The notes: generated by a model not told the origin, from the letters alone. A stretch of DNA of 64,000 nucleotides from Hominimerdicola alba (GCF_900112155.1 NZ_FOKQ01000008.1:62001-126000); one strand, 5' to 3'. Shown: positions 34,007 through 43,429, numbered from the stretch's first letter. Numbers and translations: made by a program.

Positions 34007-35683
34007 ATGCTGACTGACATAGTAGAGGCTTTTCAGTATTTCATAAAGCGAATGTCTGAGCTCAAAAACCCTCTTGAGACTGAATCCATAGCTGATGCGA
34101 TAAAGGATATATGCAGATTATCCAATGTAGGCTCAATGAAAGTTGATGTCTATTCAAGCGTCACACTGGTAGGTACTGATGATAAAAAGACCCATATCCT
34201 CTGCAACGGCGGCGAGACCGATGACGACTTCATCAGAATAAAGAAGATAACCGGCGGTTCAGGGGCGCTGATATATACGATCCACCATAAAAAAGGCACT
34301 GAGCCCTGGACTGACAGGGTACATAACAGACTAGATCTGATGGTATCCATACTGTATATGTTTACCAGCAGTTTCGTCGTAAATCAGGTGGCAAAGAAAT
34401 ATGCTTTCAATGATGAAGACGGTTACCATAACCTCAGGTATTTCGGTACACAGCTTATAAAGCTCGCCGCTGAGAACCAGCTGAAAGGTCTTGCTGCCGC
34501 TCAGTTCAACCTGAAACATTTTCAGGGTGTAAATCATCAGGTTGGAAGAGAAAACGGCGATGCTGTCATGCGCGGTTTCGTTGACGGGCTTGAAAAGATA
34601 AAGGATCATCCTTTACCTGTCTGCAGAATGGGCGGAGATAATTTCATCATGCTTATGTCTGCCAAAAAAGTGGATGATGTTATACGATATCTCAAAGGTA
34701 CGATAATAACTTTCGGCGACGGTTTCAGCGAGCGTATCAATGTCAGTGCCACCGCAGGCATCTTCGTGTTTGATGATGATTTTGATCTTAGATCTCTCGA
34801 TGATGTTATGGACAAGGTCATGCCCGCATCAAGTCTGGCAAAGACCGCAGGCCGTGACGATGTAATTTTCTACGATTCCGAGCTTATGAAGATCAGACAG
34901 CGGATAGCTTCAATACAGCATCTTCTGCCCGTCTCCATCGAAAAGGAAGAATTCAAGGTCTACTACCAGCCAAAGGTCTCCATAACCGACGGCACTATCG
35001 TAGGTGCGGAAGCACTTTGCCGCTGGGCAAGGGATGACGGACTTATACATCCGATTGAATTTATACCGATACTTGAACAGTCCATGGATATATGCAAGCT
35101 GGACTTCTATATGATCGAGCACGTATGCCGTGATATCAGGCGCTGGTTAGACGAGGGCAAAAACGTTGTGCGCATCTCCGTGAACCTTTCCCGCAAGCAT
35201 ATGCTGGATGTTGACCTTGTACAGCATCTGCTGGATATCGTAGATAAGTACGATGTCCCCCACGACCTTTTCGAGATAGAACTGACCGAGACCACTACAG
35301 ACGTTGAGTTCAAAGACCTTAAACGAGTTGTAAGCGGTCTTCAGAAGCAGGGAATATCGACTTCCGTTGACGATTTCGGCATCGGATATTCGTCACTGAA
35401 ACTCATTAAAGAGATACCCTGGAACGTGCTGAAGATCGACAAGAGTATAGTTCCTGCGGATGAAGATGACGAACACAGTCCCACAAGCGTCATGTTCAAG
35501 TACGTTGTTGCTATGGCGCGTGAGATGGGTCTGGCAATAATCGCTGAGGGCGTTGAGACCGTAAATCAGGTCGAAGTACTGAGAAAGAACGGCTGTGACA
35601 TCGCCCAAGGCTTCTACTTCGATAAACCTCTCCCGGTGGAAGTATTTGAAAAACGACTTGAAACAGGCGTGATAATCAAATAA
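34007..35683 (+). CDS. GGDEF/EAL protein, probable c-di-GMP phosphodiesterase
   Basis: 558 residues from the ATG at 34007; the GTG at 33998 sits on top of the AAAGGG site. Order: N-terminal region without a clear sensor domain (1-about 140), a degenerate GGDEF domain (about 145-290; GGDNF at 209-213 in place of GGDEF), and an EAL domain (about 305-555). The EAL catalytic set is present: E335 in GAEALCRW, SVNLSRKHM, ELTET, DDFGIGYSSL, KIDKSIV, AEGVET, QGFYFDKPL. So it should break down c-di-GMP, while the GGDEF half is probably only regulatory. No membrane segment. It stands alone between its own promoter and terminator. Confidence 0.9.
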   Translation: MLTDIVEAFQYFIKRMSELKNPLETESIADAIKDICRLSNVGSMKVDVYSSVTLVGTDDKKTHILCNGGETDDDFIRIKKITGGSGALIYTIHHKKGTEPWTDRVHNRLDLMVSILYMFTSSFVVNQVAKKYAFNDEDGYHNLRYFGTQLIKLAAENQLKGLAAAQFNLKHFQGVNHQVGRENGDAVMRGFVDGLEKIKDHPLPVCRMGGDNFIMLMSAKKVDDVIRYLKGTIITFGDGFSERINVSATAGIFVFDDDFDLRSLDDVMDKVMPASSLAKTAGRDDVIFYDSELMKIRQRIASIQHLLPVSIEKEEFKVYYQPKVSITDGTIVGAEALCRWARDDGLIHPIEFIPILEQSMDICKLDFYMIEHVCRDIRRWLDEGKNVVRISVNLSRKHMLDVDLVQHLLDIVDKYDVPHDLFEIELTETTTDVEFKDLKRVVSGLQKQGISTSVDDFGIGYSSLKLIKEIPWNVLKIDKSIVPADEDDEHSPTSVMFKYVVAMAREMGLAIIAEGVETVNQVEVLRKNGCDIAQGFYFDKPLPVEVFEKRLETGVIIK

Positions 35684-35692
35684 AGATATTTG

Positions 35693-35722
35693 CAGCATCT
35701 CTGAAAAGAGGTGCTGTTTTTT
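35693..35722 (+). terminator. Terminator after the GGDEF/EAL gene
   Basis: CAGCATCTCT (35693-35702), GAAA loop, AGAGGTGCTG (35707-35716, one G-U type mismatch), followed by six T. Confidence 0.88.
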
Positions 35723-35815
35723 GCGTCCGAATGTTCTAAAAAAATCTTTGCAGGAACAGCAGGTCATTATCCGGGACAAACTGCCATATAATCAAACAAA
35801 GAAGGAGGACTTGCT

Positions 35816-36979
35816 ATGGAGAATATCAAAAAATATTTTATACTGTTCGTGTGTCTGACCATGCTTTGTTTACTCGTGCCGAAAAATTCTGCCGCAGAGA
35901 CTTTATCAGTTGATGATATGCTTGAAGCCATGCCTGCGGAGGAAATAATCGCCGTTGAATGTTCAACAGGTCAGGTGCTGATGGAGAAAAACTCAGCCAA
36001 AGTATGCGAGATATCTCACCTTACAAAACTGATGCTTGCATTACTTGCGGCTGAAAAGCTGGAAAACGATGAACTTTCCCTGATGGATACAGTAACAGTA
36101 TCCGCAAAAGCTAACTCAATGCCTGCACCTCAGATATGGCTGGATAAAAATGAAAAAATAACCGTAGAGGAACTTATAAAAGCAATCACAATAAGCAATG
36201 CAAACGATGCTGCGGTCGCTTTGGCGGAGCATATTTTCGGCTCACTTGATGAAGCTGTAACTGAAATGAATTGTAAAGCAAAATCACTTGATATGATTTC
36301 AACGACCTATGCAGATGTATGCGGATTAGATGATAAAACTCTCTCAAATGCCGCTGATACAGCAATTTTGGCATCCGAACTTGTCAAGCATGATATACTT
36401 ACATCATATTTTACATCATGGATAGACCACGTCCGTGACGGGAAAGCAGAGCTTGTGAACCTCAACCGACTTGTCAGGACATATAAAGGTATAACAGGAT
36501 TAAAAGCCTGTTCTTCATCTTCGGCAGGGGAATGTACTGTCGTCACCGCCAAACACGGAAAAATGGAGATAGCAGTGGTTGTTATTGGATGTACAGACCG
36601 TACTCTGTGCGATGATATTGCAAAGAAACTGCTGGATATGTGCTTCGATGTGTATTCGCTGTATACTCCCGAGATCACGGATGATATGCTTGAAAAGATA
36701 CCGGTGCTGCTGGGAGAAAAAAGCAAAGTTTCCGTTGACTTCGGCGATGTTCCTGCTGTTGTCGTGCCAAAAGGTTCATCGGATAGCTTTGATATCAGCT
36801 TCGATAAAGATAAAGAGCTTTCAGCCCCCGTCAAGAAAGGGCAGGTGTGCGGAAAGCTCGAATGCAGATACGGCGATCAGGTCATATATTCTGCTGATCT
36901 GGTGGCTAAAAATGGTGTAAAGCAGAAAAACTTTGCATCTTGTATGAAAATATTGCTGAATTATCTTCTAAAAATTTAA
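35816..36979 (+). CDS. DacF-like D-Ala-D-Ala carboxypeptidase homologue with altered catalytic motifs
   Basis: 387 residues. A signal peptide (1-about 27, ends SAAE), the penicillin-binding-protein transpeptidase-like domain (about 35-265), a beta-rich PBP5-C-like domain (about 280-365) and a C-terminal amphipathic helix are seen. The active-site motifs are off: the SxxK position reads S67-H-L-T-K71 (one residue too many), the SxN position reads S127-N-A-N130, and the KTG position reads G225-I-T-G228, without the lysine. Active enzymes of this family trim peptidoglycan stem peptides; this one may be catalytically dead, or have shifted chemistry. GGAGG precedes the ATG. Confidence 0.85.
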   Translation: MENIKKYFILFVCLTMLCLLVPKNSAAETLSVDDMLEAMPAEEIIAVECSTGQVLMEKNSAKVCEISHLTKLMLALLAAEKLENDELSLMDTVTVSAKANSMPAPQIWLDKNEKITVEELIKAITISNANDAAVALAEHIFGSLDEAVTEMNCKAKSLDMISTTYADVCGLDDKTLSNAADTAILASELVKHDILTSYFTSWIDHVRDGKAELVNLNRLVRTYKGITGLKACSSSSAGECTVVTAKHGKMEIAVVVIGCTDRTLCDDIAKKLLDMCFDVYSLYTPEITDDMLEKIPVLLGEKSKVSVDFGDVPAVVVPKGSSDSFDISFDKDKELSAPVKKGQVCGKLECRYGDQVIYSADLVAKNGVKQKNFASCMKILLNYLLKI

Positions 36980-37029
36980 AACATATTTTGTCTGAATTAC
37001 ACAAAAGTGACAAGTCTATCTGAAATGGC

Positions 37030-37058
37030 TTGCAAAGTCATAAAAAATATTGTATAAT
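37030..37058 (+). promoter_or_regulatory. Promoter of pgi
   Basis: TTGCAA at 37030-37035 and TATAAT at 37053-37058, spacing 17. Confidence 0.82.
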
Positions 37059-37093
37059 AAATTAAAGCAATTTATTTAGAAAGGCTGATTAGA

Positions 37094-38425
37094 ATGTCAC
37101 TTACATTAAGAACAAAATATCTTGAGGGTTTTGTTGCAGCTCATGAGTTCGATGCTATCGCTCCTGCTGTAACTGCTGCTCACAACACGCTGGCTGCCAA
37201 GAATGGTCCCGGCAATGATTTCCTGGGCTGGGTAGAACTGCCTACCGATTATGATAAGGAGGAGTTCGCAAGGATCAAGGCTGCTGCTGAAAAGATAAAG
37301 GATACTGCTGATGTGCTTATCGTTATCGGTATCGGTGGTTCTTATCTCGGCGCAAGAGCTGCTATCGAACTGCTCAAGTCGCCGTTCTACAACAATCTTA
37401 AGAAGGATACCCCCGACATCTACTTTGTCGGCAACAATATAAGCGCTACATACCTCAACGAAGTACTGAGCATCTGCGAGGGCAAGGATGTAGCTGTTAA
37501 CGTTATTTCCAAGTCCGGTACTACTACCGAGCCTGCTCTTGCTTTCAGAGTATTCAAGAAGCTGCTGGAAGACAAGTATGGCAAGGACGGTGCTAAGGAG
37601 CGTATCTTCGCTACTACCGATAAGGCTAAGGGCACACTTAAGGAACTCTCCGATGAAATGGGTTACGAGACTTTCGTAGTTCCCGATGATGTTGGAGGAA
37701 GATTCTCCGTTCTGACCGCTGTTGGTCTGCTGCCCATCGCTGTTGCAGGCTGCGATATCGACGCTCTGATGAAGGGCGCACAGAACGCGCAGAAGAAGTA
37801 CGCAAATGACGACGGCAACGACTGCTACAAGTACGCTGCTGCAAGAAATATCCTTTACAGAAAAGGCAAGAGCGTTGAGATGCTGGTTTCCTACGATCCC
37901 GCTTTCACACTGATGGGTGAGTGGTACAAGCAGCTCTTCGGCGAGAGCGAAGGCAAGGACGGCAAGGGCATATTCCCCTCTGCTGCTACTTTCTCCACCG
38001 ATCTCCACTCTCTGGGTCAGTTCATTCAGGATGGTTCCAACCTCATGTTCGAGACCGTTGTGAACATCAAGACCCCCAAGCAGGACTTCTTCATTGAAGA
38101 GGATGCTGAGAACAGAGACGGTCTGAACTTCCTTTCTAACCAGAATATGTCCGTTGTTAACCAGAAGGCTTTTGAGGGTACTATCCTCGCTCACACTGAG
38201 GGCGGCGTTCCCAATCTGGTCATCGACGTTGACAAGATCGACGAAGAGAACCTCGGCGAGCTGATCTATTTCTTCGAGAAGGCTTGCGCAATCTCCGGTT
38301 ATATGCTGGGTGTAAATCCCTTCAACCAGCCCGGCGTTGAGAGCTACAAGAAGAATATGTTCGCTTTGCTGGGCAAGCCCGGCTATGAGGATCAGAAGGC
38401 TGCACTTGAGGCAAAGCTGGGTTAA
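37094..38425 (+). CDS. pgi: Glucose-6-phosphate isomerase
   Basis: Interconverts glucose 6-phosphate and fructose 6-phosphate in glycolysis. 443 residues, the usual length for the Gram-positive form. The sugar-phosphate isomerase core ([47 protein letters not shown]) and the C-terminal motif [15 protein letters not shown] are present. The third-position base use (strong preference for GCT, GTT, AAG) differs from that of the lower-expressed neighbours and fits a highly expressed gene. GAAAGG precedes the ATG. Confidence 0.97.
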   Translation: MSLTLRTKYLEGFVAAHEFDAIAPAVTAAHNTLAAKNGPGNDFLGWVELPTDYDKEEFARIKAAAEKIKDTADVLIVIGIGGSYLGARAAIELLKSPFYNNLKKDTPDIYFVGNNISATYLNEVLSICEGKDVAVNVISKSGTTTEPALAFRVFKKLLEDKYGKDGAKERIFATTDKAKGTLKELSDEMGYETFVVPDDVGGRFSVLTAVGLLPIAVAGCDIDALMKGAQNAQKKYANDDGNDCYKYAAARNILYRKGKSVEMLVSYDPAFTLMGEWYKQLFGESEGKDGKGIFPSAATFSTDLHSLGQFIQDGSNLMFETVVNIKTPKQDFFIEEDAENRDGLNFLSNQNMSVVNQKAFEGTILAHTEGGVPNLVIDVDKIDEENLGELIYFFEKACAISGYMLGVNPFNQPGVESYKKNMFALLGKPGYEDQKAALEAKLG

Positions 38426-38496
38426 TTTAAAGAAAAAGAAATTATGCGGCAACGCCGCTTAAAATAAATGCTTTTAAAGCAGAATGGAGAGTTATT

Positions 38497-38901
38497 ATGA
38501 TTAATTTGATTCCGGGAAAAAAGGGTACAGGCAAGACTAAGATACTTGTTGACTCCATTGTTAAGGCTGCAGAAAATGCAACAGGCAACGTTGTATGCAT
38601 CGAGAGAGGCATGAAGCTCACTTACGATATCCCCCACAGTGTAAGACTTGTTGATGCTGAGGATTACGGCATCACCAGCTTTGAGACCTTCTATGGTTTC
38701 GTTGCAGGTCTGCTGGCTGGCAATCACGATATACAGGACATTTTTGTTGACGGTATTCTGAAGATCGGCGGCAGAAACTATGACGAGCTGGGTGAGCTTA
38801 TTGAGAAGATCGCTGTTCTGGCAAAGGACATCAACATCGTGTTCACAGTATCTGCTGATGTTGAAGAACTGCCTGCACAGGTAAAGGCATTTATCAAGTA
38901 A
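38497..38901 (+). CDS. Small P-loop protein of unknown role
   Basis: 134 residues. A Walker A motif, GKKGTGKTK (7-15), lies near the N-terminus, followed by an alternating alpha/beta pattern (VVCIERGM, DIFVDGILKIGG, INIVFTVSAD). DIFVDGI may serve as Walker B, but there is no other ATPase motif. Highly biased codons match those of pgi 70 bases upstream, so it may be read from the same promoter. TGGAGAG lies in front of the ATG. Probable nucleotide binding; function not recognised. Confidence 0.8.
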   Translation: MINLIPGKKGTGKTKILVDSIVKAAENATGNVVCIERGMKLTYDIPHSVRLVDAEDYGITSFETFYGFVAGLLAGNHDIQDIFVDGILKIGGRNYDELGELIEKIAVLAKDINIVFTVSADVEELPAQVKAFIK

Positions 38902-38945
38902 TTTGTTAAATTTTATTTGATTGCGCAAAAAAATCAAAAAAACTA

Positions 38946-38974
38946 TTGACAAATCACTGACTTCGAGTTATAAT
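38946..38974 (+). promoter_or_regulatory. Consensus promoter of the DUF177-rpmF pair
   Basis: TTGACA at 38946-38951 and TATAAT at 38969-38974, spacing 17: a perfect match. The ATG follows only 26 bases downstream, so the leader is very short. Confidence 0.9.
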
Positions 38975-39000
38975 GGAGTTTGTGATGTTTGAGGTGTACT

Positions 39001-39465
39001 ATGAAAATACATCTGAAAGAGCTTTTCGATATCGTAGGTGAGGTCAAGGAGTTTGACTACCGGATATCTCCCGAAGAAGTCGGAGAGTATTCATCTTATG
39101 ATTTTACAGCACCGATAGCAGTCAGGGGCATGGTAGAGAATCGTGCCGGCGTTGTAACGCTGAGCTTTAACGTAGTATTTACTTTGTCACAGGTCTGCGA
39201 CAGATGTCTTAAAGAGTTTGAGCGTGAGTACAGCTACGATCTCAGTCATATACTTGTCAGACAGCTCCACAGCGGACGCGATGATTATGATGAGTATGTT
39301 GTCTGTGAGGATAATGTTCTCGAGCTTGATGAACTGGTCATTTCCGACCTGCTGCTACAGCTGCCCACTAAGATACTCTGTAAAGAGGATTGTAAAGGGT
39401 TATGCTTCAAATGCGGCAAGGATCTGAATGATGGCGATTGTGATTGCCCGAAAGATCCGTTTTGA
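39001..39465 (+). CDS. DUF177/YceD-family protein
   Basis: 154 residues from the ATG at 39001 (GAGGTG four bases upstream). The family cysteines are present: VCDRCLKEFE in the middle and a C-terminal LCKEDCKGLCFKCGKDLNDG. YceD proteins stand next to rpmF in most bacteria and, in other organisms, are linked to large-subunit or 23S rRNA accumulation. The close pairing with rpmF (42-base gap) is the standard arrangement. Confidence 0.92.
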   Translation: MKIHLKELFDIVGEVKEFDYRISPEEVGEYSSYDFTAPIAVRGMVENRAGVVTLSFNVVFTLSQVCDRCLKEFEREYSYDLSHILVRQLHSGRDDYDEYVVCEDNVLELDELVISDLLLQLPTKILCKEDCKGLCFKCGKDLNDGDCDCPKDPF

Positions 39466-39507
39466 TCTGACGACTGGTGTTACTATTACCGAAGAGGAGG
39501 TGCCAAA

Positions 39508-39690
39508 ATGGCAGTACCAAAGAGAAAAGTCTCCAAGGCTAGACGTGACAAAAGACGTTCAGCTGTTTGGAAGCTTGAAGCGCCTGCACTGAGCAGATGC
39601 TCCAACTGTGGCGAGCTGACTTCGCCTCACAGAGTGTGCAAGAACTGCGGTTATTACAAGGGCGTTGAGGTCATCAAGAAGGACGCATAA
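39508..39690 (+). CDS. rpmF: 50S ribosomal protein L32
   Basis: 60 residues, with the usual start MAVPKRKVSKARRDKRRS and a four-cysteine zinc ribbon (CSNCGE, CKNCGY). The zinc-binding form is present. GAGGAGG precedes the ATG; a terminator follows. Confidence 0.98.
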   Translation: MAVPKRKVSKARRDKRRSAVWKLEAPALSRCSNCGELTSPHRVCKNCGYYKGVEVIKKDA

Positions 39691-39733
39691 GCCTATTGGT
39701 ACCTTACAGTCTTAAATAACAATGACTGAACAG

Positions 39734-39764
39734 GGCAGAGGAAATAAATTTTCCTCTGCCTTTT
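39734..39764 (+). terminator. Terminator after rpmF
   Basis: GGCAGAGGAAA (39734-39744) pairs perfectly with TTTCCTCTGCC (39750-39760), followed by TTTT. Confidence 0.88.
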
Positions 39765-39774
39765 AGTTTGATGT

Positions 39775-39802
39775 TGATTTTTTCAGAAAGATATGCTATA
39801 AT
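39775..39802 (+). promoter_or_regulatory. Promoter of der-plsY
   Basis: TTGATT at 39775-39780 and TATAAT at 39797-39802, spacing 16, about 35 bases before the der start. Confidence 0.78.
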
Positions 39803-39845
39803 AAAATAGATATGCGTTTTGTTATAAAGGAAGGGGAGGATATTA

Positions 39846-41177
39846 ATGGTTCTGCCTGTTGTTGCAGTGGTCGGAAGACCAAACGTGGGCAAATCCACGC
39901 TTTTCAATAAACTTATAGGTCAGCGGCTTTCCATAGTCGAGGACACCCCCGGTGTCACAAGAGACCGTATCTACGGCAAATGTGAGTGGCTGGGAAGAGA
40001 ATTCATGCTGGTTGATACAGGCGGTATCGAGCCTGAATCCAATGATATCATTCTTTCTCAGATGAGAAGACAGTCCGAACTGGCTATTACCTCGGCTAAT
40101 GTTATAATACTTGTTACCGATATCAAGAGCGGTGTGACTTCCACAGATATGGAAGTTGCTCAGATGCTTCTTAAATCGGGCAAGCCTGTTGTGCTTTGCG
40201 TTAATAAGGTTGATAACGTGGGTGAGCCTCCTATGGAGCTTTATGAGTTCTATAATCTGGGTCTTGGTGAGCCTTTCCCTGTATCATCGGTGCATGGTCA
40301 CGGCACAGGCGATATGCTTGATGAAGTGCTGAAATATCTGCCTGATGTTACTGAAGAGGAAGACGATGAAGAGACCGTTAAGGTAGCAGTCATCGGTAAG
40401 CCTAATGTGGGCAAATCCTCGCTGATTAACCGTATCTGCGGTGAGGAGCGTGTTATCGTATCCGATATCGCAGGCACTACCCGCGATGCTACAGATACTG
40501 ATATCGAAAATGAGTTCGGTAAATTCGTATTCATCGATACTGCGGGTATAAGACGTAAATCCAAGGTGCTGGAATCGGTTGAAAAGTATTCGGTACTAAG
40601 GGCTTATATGGCAGTTGACAGAGCCGATGTTGCTGTTATCGTAATTGATGCAACAGTTGGCTTTACCGAGCAGGACAGCAAGGTGGCAGGTTACGCTCAC
40701 GAAAAGGGCAAGGCTTGCGTTGTGGCAGTAAACAAGTGGGATGCCCTAGAAAAAGACGGCAAGACCATGAACGAGTTCCGCAAAAAGCTTGAGGACGATT
40801 TCAGCTTCATGAGCTATGTGCCTTTCGTTTTTGTTTCCGCAAAGACAGGTCTGCGTATAGACAAGCTCTTTGAGATGATCCGCTACGTTAAGGAGAAGAA
40901 CTCCATACGTATCGCAACAGGTAAGCTCAACGAAGTTCTTGCCTATGCGACTCAGCGTGTTCAGCCGCCCTCCGATAAGGGCAGACGTCTGAAGATCTAC
41001 TACATGACACAGGTATCCACCAATCCGCCCTCATTTGTGTTCTTCGTTAACAGGGCAGAACTTTTCCATTTTTCCTATCAGCGTTACATTGAAAACCAGA
41101 TCCGTGAGACTTTCTCTCTGGACGGCACGCCAATAGTTTTCAAGATAAGAGAACGTGACAGGGATGACGTTAAATGA
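39846..41177 (+). CDS. der: GTPase Der (ribosome assembly)
   Basis: 443 residues. Two tandem G domains, each with P-loop (GRPNVGKST near residue 9 and GKPNVGKSS near 184), G3 (DTGG; DTAG) and G4 (NKVD; NKWD), followed by a KH-like C-terminal domain (PPSDKGRRLKIYYMTQ). Essential factor in maturation of the 50S subunit. Paired with plsY downstream. Confidence 0.97.
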   Translation: MVLPVVAVVGRPNVGKSTLFNKLIGQRLSIVEDTPGVTRDRIYGKCEWLGREFMLVDTGGIEPESNDIILSQMRRQSELAITSANVIILVTDIKSGVTSTDMEVAQMLLKSGKPVVLCVNKVDNVGEPPMELYEFYNLGLGEPFPVSSVHGHGTGDMLDEVLKYLPDVTEEEDDEETVKVAVIGKPNVGKSSLINRICGEERVIVSDIAGTTRDATDTDIENEFGKFVFIDTAGIRRKSKVLESVEKYSVLRAYMAVDRADVAVIVIDATVGFTEQDSKVAGYAHEKGKACVVAVNKWDALEKDGKTMNEFRKKLEDDFSFMSYVPFVFVSAKTGLRIDKLFEMIRYVKEKNSIRIATGKLNEVLAYATQRVQPPSDKGRRLKIYYMTQVSTNPPSFVFFVNRAELFHFSYQRYIENQIRETFSLDGTPIVFKIRERDRDDVK

Positions 41178-41199
41178 CCGACAGGAGCTATATTGACAT

Positions 41200-41868
41200 A
41201 TGAAAGATGTATTGGCTATATTATTTACAGTTGTATTCTCGTACCTGTTTGGCAGCCTGAATTCTGCCATAATCGTTTGCAGATTATGGAAAAAACAGGA
41301 TATCCGCGATTACGGCAGCAAGAACGCAGGACTGACCAATGTTCTGCGTGTTTACGGCAAAGGTCCCGCACTGGCTACACTTCTCTGTGATCTTGCCAAG
41401 GGCGTTATCGCAGTAGTCGTATGCCGTCTGCTTGTGCATAAGGTCATGGGTGTTGAATTCTTTGGCGATCCCCATTTCATCGGATATCTGGCAGGTCTCT
41501 TTGTTATGCTGGGACACTGTTTTCCTGTATTCTACGGATTCCACGGCGGAAAGGGAGTTCTGCTGGCGGCAACTACTCTTCTCGCCATCGACCCCCTGAC
41601 TTGTCTGTGCGCACTTGTGGTATTTGCGGCGCTGCTGGCTGCAACAAAGTATGTATCGGTAGGTTCCATATTTGCTTCTATTGCTTACCCCACTTTCACT
41701 TTCGTTTTGCAGAATTTTGTCTACAAGGATAATTACGCAGTTATACCCAACACCGTTATGGGCGTGCTGATATGCATTCTGATAATCTCTCTGCATCACG
41801 CCAATATCAGGAGACTTCTCAACGGCACCGAAAACAAATTCGGTCAGAAAAAGAAAGCGGATAGCTGA
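41200..41868 (+). CDS. plsY: Glycerol-3-phosphate acyltransferase PlsY
   Basis: 222 residues, five to six membrane segments. Conserved loops: GSLNSAIIVCRLW, DIRDYGSKNAGLTNVLR and YGFHGGKGV, which carry acyl-phosphate and glycerol 3-phosphate binding residues. It makes lysophosphatidic acid from acyl phosphate at the inner membrane face. The gpsA gene downstream provides its substrate glycerol 3-phosphate. Confidence 0.95.
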   Translation: MKDVLAILFTVVFSYLFGSLNSAIIVCRLWKKQDIRDYGSKNAGLTNVLRVYGKGPALATLLCDLAKGVIAVVVCRLLVHKVMGVEFFGDPHFIGYLAGLFVMLGHCFPVFYGFHGGKGVLLAATTLLAIDPLTCLCALVVFAALLAATKYVSVGSIFASIAYPTFTFVLQNFVYKDNYAVIPNTVMGVLICILIISLHHANIRRLLNGTENKFGQKKKADS

Positions 41869-41982
41869 GCAAAAATTCTTTTTATCAACACAGGATTTTC
41901 ACTGATATGGGATATAATGGCTTCAACATGATCCCAATGATCTATAATTTCAGAATATTTTCACAAACGGGAGGTATGAATA

Positions 41983-42987
41983 ATGGCAAATATCACAATA
42001 CTCGGTTCAGGCGGATTTGGTCTTTCTCTTGCAATAATGTGCGATAATGCGGGACATGACGTAACTGTATGGAGCAAATTTCAGGACGAGATAGACACTA
42101 TAAACAGGACAGGCGAGCTTAAAAGCAAGCTTCCCGGAGTGCTTGTAAACAAGTCCATCAAGCTTACCACGGATATTTCTGCGGCAAAGGGGAAGGATAT
42201 GGTCATTATCGGCATACCTTCTAACTTTGTAAGAAGCGTCTGCGAGGAGGCTGCGCCTTATATCGATAAGGAAACCATCATCGTGAACACTGCGAAGGGT
42301 CTTGAAGCCGGAAGCCTTAAAACCATGACACAGGTTGAGAAGGAATGTTTCCCCGAGAATACCATAGCTGTGCTTACAGGTCCTTCTCATGCTGAGGAAG
42401 TTGCACGGGGCATACCCACAACAGTCTGCACCGCCTGCGAGAATACCGAAGCGGCATACTTCATTCAGCAGACCCTTTCAAACAATACCTTCCGCGTTTA
42501 TGTTAATGACGATGTTATGGGTTGTGAGATAGGCGGTTCGCTGAAAAACGTCATCGCGCTGGCTGCGGGTGTCTGCGATGGTCTCGGCATGGGCGACAAC
42601 ACCAAGGCTGCCCTCATGACCAGAGGTATCCGCGAGATAGCAAGGCTTGGTTTAGCACTTGGTGCTAAGACTGAAACTTTTGCAGGTCTCAGCGGTATAG
42701 GTGATCTTATCGTTACCTGCTGTTCAATGCACAGCCGTAACAGACGTGCAGGCATACTCATCGGTCAGGGCGTTGATCCTGCCGAAGCAGTAAGACAGGT
42801 AGGCACGGTGGAAGGCTACACCTGCACCAAGAACGCTTATGCTCTTGCCAAGAAAATGGGTATCGAGATGCCCATCACCGAAGAACTTGCAAAGGTGCTC
42901 TTTGAAGGCTCGCCCGTTGGAGACAGCATTAAGAAGCTCATGGGCAGACCTTCCAAAAACGAGACCGAGAGCCAGTTCCTTAACTGA
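41983..42987 (+). CDS. gpsA: NAD(P)-dependent glycerol-3-phosphate dehydrogenase
   Basis: 334 residues. N-terminal dinucleotide fold GSGGFGLSLA (7-16), VNTAKGLEAGS, TGPSHAEEVARG with the catalytic Lys region CEIGGSLKNVIALAAG and FAGLSGIGDLIVTC. It forms sn-glycerol 3-phosphate from dihydroxyacetone phosphate for phospholipid synthesis. GGGAGG precedes the ATG. A TATAAT lies at 41913-41918, without a good -35, and may be a weak internal promoter. Confidence 0.97.
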   Translation: MANITILGSGGFGLSLAIMCDNAGHDVTVWSKFQDEIDTINRTGELKSKLPGVLVNKSIKLTTDISAAKGKDMVIIGIPSNFVRSVCEEAAPYIDKETIIVNTAKGLEAGSLKTMTQVEKECFPENTIAVLTGPSHAEEVARGIPTTVCTACENTEAAYFIQQTLSNNTFRVYVNDDVMGCEIGGSLKNVIALAAGVCDGLGMGDNTKAALMTRGIREIARLGLALGAKTETFAGLSGIGDLIVTCCSMHSRNRRAGILIGQGVDPAEAVRQVGTVEGYTCTKNAYALAKKMGIEMPITEELAKVLFEGSPVGDSIKKLMGRPSKNETESQFLN

Positions 42988-42999
42988 CGGAGGTGCATC

Positions 43000-43395
43000 A
43001 TGCTTAAAAAGTATAGTATTAAAACCGATAAAGAGGGGCTTTACAATATAACAAGCTACGTCAGACAGACGCTGAACGAATCGGGTGTTGAAAGCGGTAT
43101 CGCGGTGATCTTCTGTCCCCATACCACTGCGGCTATCACAATAAACGAGAATGCCGACCCCGATGTGCAGACAGATCTGCTGTTCGCACTGGATAAGACC
43201 TATCCCGACAGACCACAGTTCAGGCACATGGAAGGCAATTCTGCGGCACACCTCAAATCCAGCTGTGTTGGCGCTTCTGAGACTGTTATAATTGAAGACG
43301 GCACACTTCTGCTGGGTACATGGCAGGGAATATATTTCGCTGAATTTGACGGTCCCAGGACAAGAAGCTTTTATGTTAAGATCGTCAAGGGATAA
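43000..43395 (+). CDS. YjbQ/UPF0047-family protein
   Basis: 131 residues, with family segments FCPHTTAAITINENADPDV, HMEGNSAAHLKSS and GTWQGIYFAEFDGPR. The histidines and acidic residues form a presumed metal site. Members show weak thiamine-phosphate-synthase activity in E. coli, but the native role is not settled. It is 12 bases after gpsA, behind GGAGG, and followed by a strong terminator. Confidence 0.92.
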   Translation: MLKKYSIKTDKEGLYNITSYVRQTLNESGVESGIAVIFCPHTTAAITINENADPDVQTDLLFALDKTYPDRPQFRHMEGNSAAHLKSSCVGASETVIIEDGTLLLGTWQGIYFAEFDGPRTRSFYVKIVKG

Positions 43396-43429
43396 AACTT
43401 GATATCTATTTGATAAATTGATGATACTT

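Noticed and set aside
37106-38452. 448-codon open frame on the minus strand
   Set aside because: Antisense to pgi over nearly its full length. Strong codon bias in pgi removes stops on the opposite strand. The translated product is low-complexity Leu/Val/Ser and matches no family.
38444-38458. Hairpin GCGGC/GCCGC after pgi as a terminator
   Set aside because: The stem is short, and it is followed by TTAAAATAAATG rather than a T run.
41913-41918. TATAAT before gpsA as a full promoter
   Set aside because: There is no acceptable -35 box at 16-18 bases and no TGn extension. It is mentioned only as a possible weak start.
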